Shown: one piece after another, positions 4,824-5,482 of the stretch
Layout of the letters: every line of letters starts with the position of its first letter
Position numbering within the stretch: the first letter of the stretch is position 1
Assembly (NCBI GenBank): GCA_031258265.1
Contig: JAIRNB010000394.1
Location: forward strand, 1 to 5,482
DNA: 5,482 bases
Direction: 5' to 3'
From: Treponema sp.
GTDB taxonomy: Bacteria; Spirochaetota; Spirochaetia; Treponematales; Breznakiellaceae
Program-made: the position numbers and the translations under genes
Notes under the pieces: model-generated
Told to the model about the DNA's origin: nothing
Databases searched by the model: none
Seen by the model: only the letters and a program-made list of their open reading frames with translations

Positions 4824-5482
4824 ATGTTGAAAATTGTTTTTTCCGAACTCGCTTTTCTGGGGAAGCCGGTCCTGCAAAATGTCCGTGATTTAATGCGGGC
4901 CGGCTGCCCGAACATTGAATTAATGACCGACGGCGATGGCTGGGATGACCTTGACGGCCGGTGGGATGCTCTGGTGGCGGAGCTGCCCAAAACCGGAGCG
5001 TCTTTTAGCCTGCACCCCCCCGCATGGGACATTAACCTGACCAGCCCGCTGGGGGAACTGCGGGACGCCGCCTATGCCCTGCATGAAAAATCAATTGAAT
5101 TTGCCCATAAAATCGGAGCCTCCTATGTGGTACTCCATCCGGGCTTTTGTAATTCTTCCGCCTTTGATAAAAGCAGGGCCCGCGGCCTGGCGCGGGAGAC
5201 AGCCGAAAAACTTGCCGTAAAAGCGAAATCCCTGGATCTGCGTCTGGCCTTTGAAAATGTCGGTTACCACGGTTCTTCCCTTTATACCGGGGAAGAGTTC
5301 TGCCATGCCCTAGACGGGCTGGACGAAACCCTTGGCTACCTTATCGATACGGGACACGCCCATCTCAATCACTGGGATGTACCGGCCCTGATTGACCGCT
5401 TGAAAGACAGGCTTATCGGTATTCATCTTCACGACAATAATGCCGAGGCGGACAGACACCTTCCCGTTTACGAGGGCAGTTT
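4824..5482 (+). CDS. Xylose-isomerase-like TIM-barrel sugar isomerase/epimerase (3' end outside window)
   Basis: The frame opens at ATG 4824, 11 bases after the esterase stop, with GGGAAAG (4815-4821) as ribosome-binding site. It runs open to the right edge (219 codons plus 2 bases). The sequence matches the AP-endonuclease-2/xylose-isomerase-like TIM-barrel superfamily (PF01261, COG1082). Metal-site motifs appear in the family order: 'LHPG' with His105, 'AFENVG' with Glu144, 'IDTGHAH' with Asp175 and His178, 'IHLHDN' with His201 and His203, and 'DRHLP' with Asp210 and His212. The second metal-binding Glu should lie beyond the edge; members are usually 260-290 residues. Such enzymes isomerise or epimerise sugars, keto-sugars or inositols with a divalent metal; some are endonuclease IV-like, but the operon argues for sugar or polyol metabolism. 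It probably processes the product released by the esterase. Fold and metal site are secure; substrate unknown. Confidence 0.88.
   Translation, partial: MLKIVFSELAFLGKPVLQNVRDLMRAGCPNIELMTDGDGWDDLDGRWDALVAELPKTGASFSLHPPAWDINLTSPLGELRDAAYALHEKSIEFAHKIGASYVVLHPGFCNSSAFDKSRARGLARETAEKLAVKAKSLDLRLAFENVGYHGSSLYTGEEFCHALDGLDETLGYLIDTGHAHLNHWDVPALIDRLKDRLIGIHLHDNNAEADRHLPVYEGS

Noticed and set aside
1..5482. Defence system, CRISPR array, tRNA/rRNA, riboswitch or prophage signal
   Set aside because: I looked for regularly spaced repeats, tRNA-like cloverleaf ends, long structured leaders and phage-type genes on both strands and saw none. The window is metabolic and regulatory in character.

Overview
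The window (5,482 bases) reads as an accessory metabolic stretch of a moderate-GC bacterium. Gene starts follow GG/AG-rich ribosome-binding sites, intergenic DNA is AT-rich, and an IS630-type transposase scar is present. The mix of a LacI-type repressor, a DUF362 protein, a COG0701 permease and such a scar would suit a gut anaerobe such as a Treponema-like spirochaete or a Firmicute. That is a weak inference: no marker gene fixes the taxon.

Left part (1-1202, + strand): the C-terminal end of a DUF362-family iron-sulfur-type protein, then a two-repeat membrane permease of the COG0701/DUF318 (ArsP-like) family. The permease starts at a TTG that overlaps the DUF362 stop codon, so the two genes look translationally coupled.

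Middle (1203-1469): a 5'-terminal fragment of an IS630-type transposase on the minus strand. It ends abruptly at the permease stop codon. About 90 bases of AT-rich spacer follow, with no recognisable gene.

Right part (1470-5482): a regulated catabolic locus. A LacI-family repressor (minus strand, 2552 to 1470) is divergent from a three-gene cluster on the plus strand. These genes are a YkvI-like (COG3949) multi-pass transporter, a cytoplasmic alpha/beta-hydrolase esterase with an intact Ser-Asp-His triad, and a xylose-isomerase-like TIM-barrel sugar isomerase/epimerase cut by the window edge. The gaps between them are 2 and 11 bases, so they are almost certainly one transcript.

The 188-base divergent region holds a promoter in each direction. 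It also carries two AT-rich palindromes sharing an 11-base core, one on the repressor's own start site and one just before the transporter's ribosome-binding site. A third, unrelated palindrome (TTGTGTACACAA) lies beside the second. The simplest model is import of an esterified, sugar-like or polyol-like compound by the YkvI-like carrier, hydrolysis in the cytoplasm, and isomerisation of the product, under an autoregulated LacI-type switch. The substrate cannot be read from the sequence.
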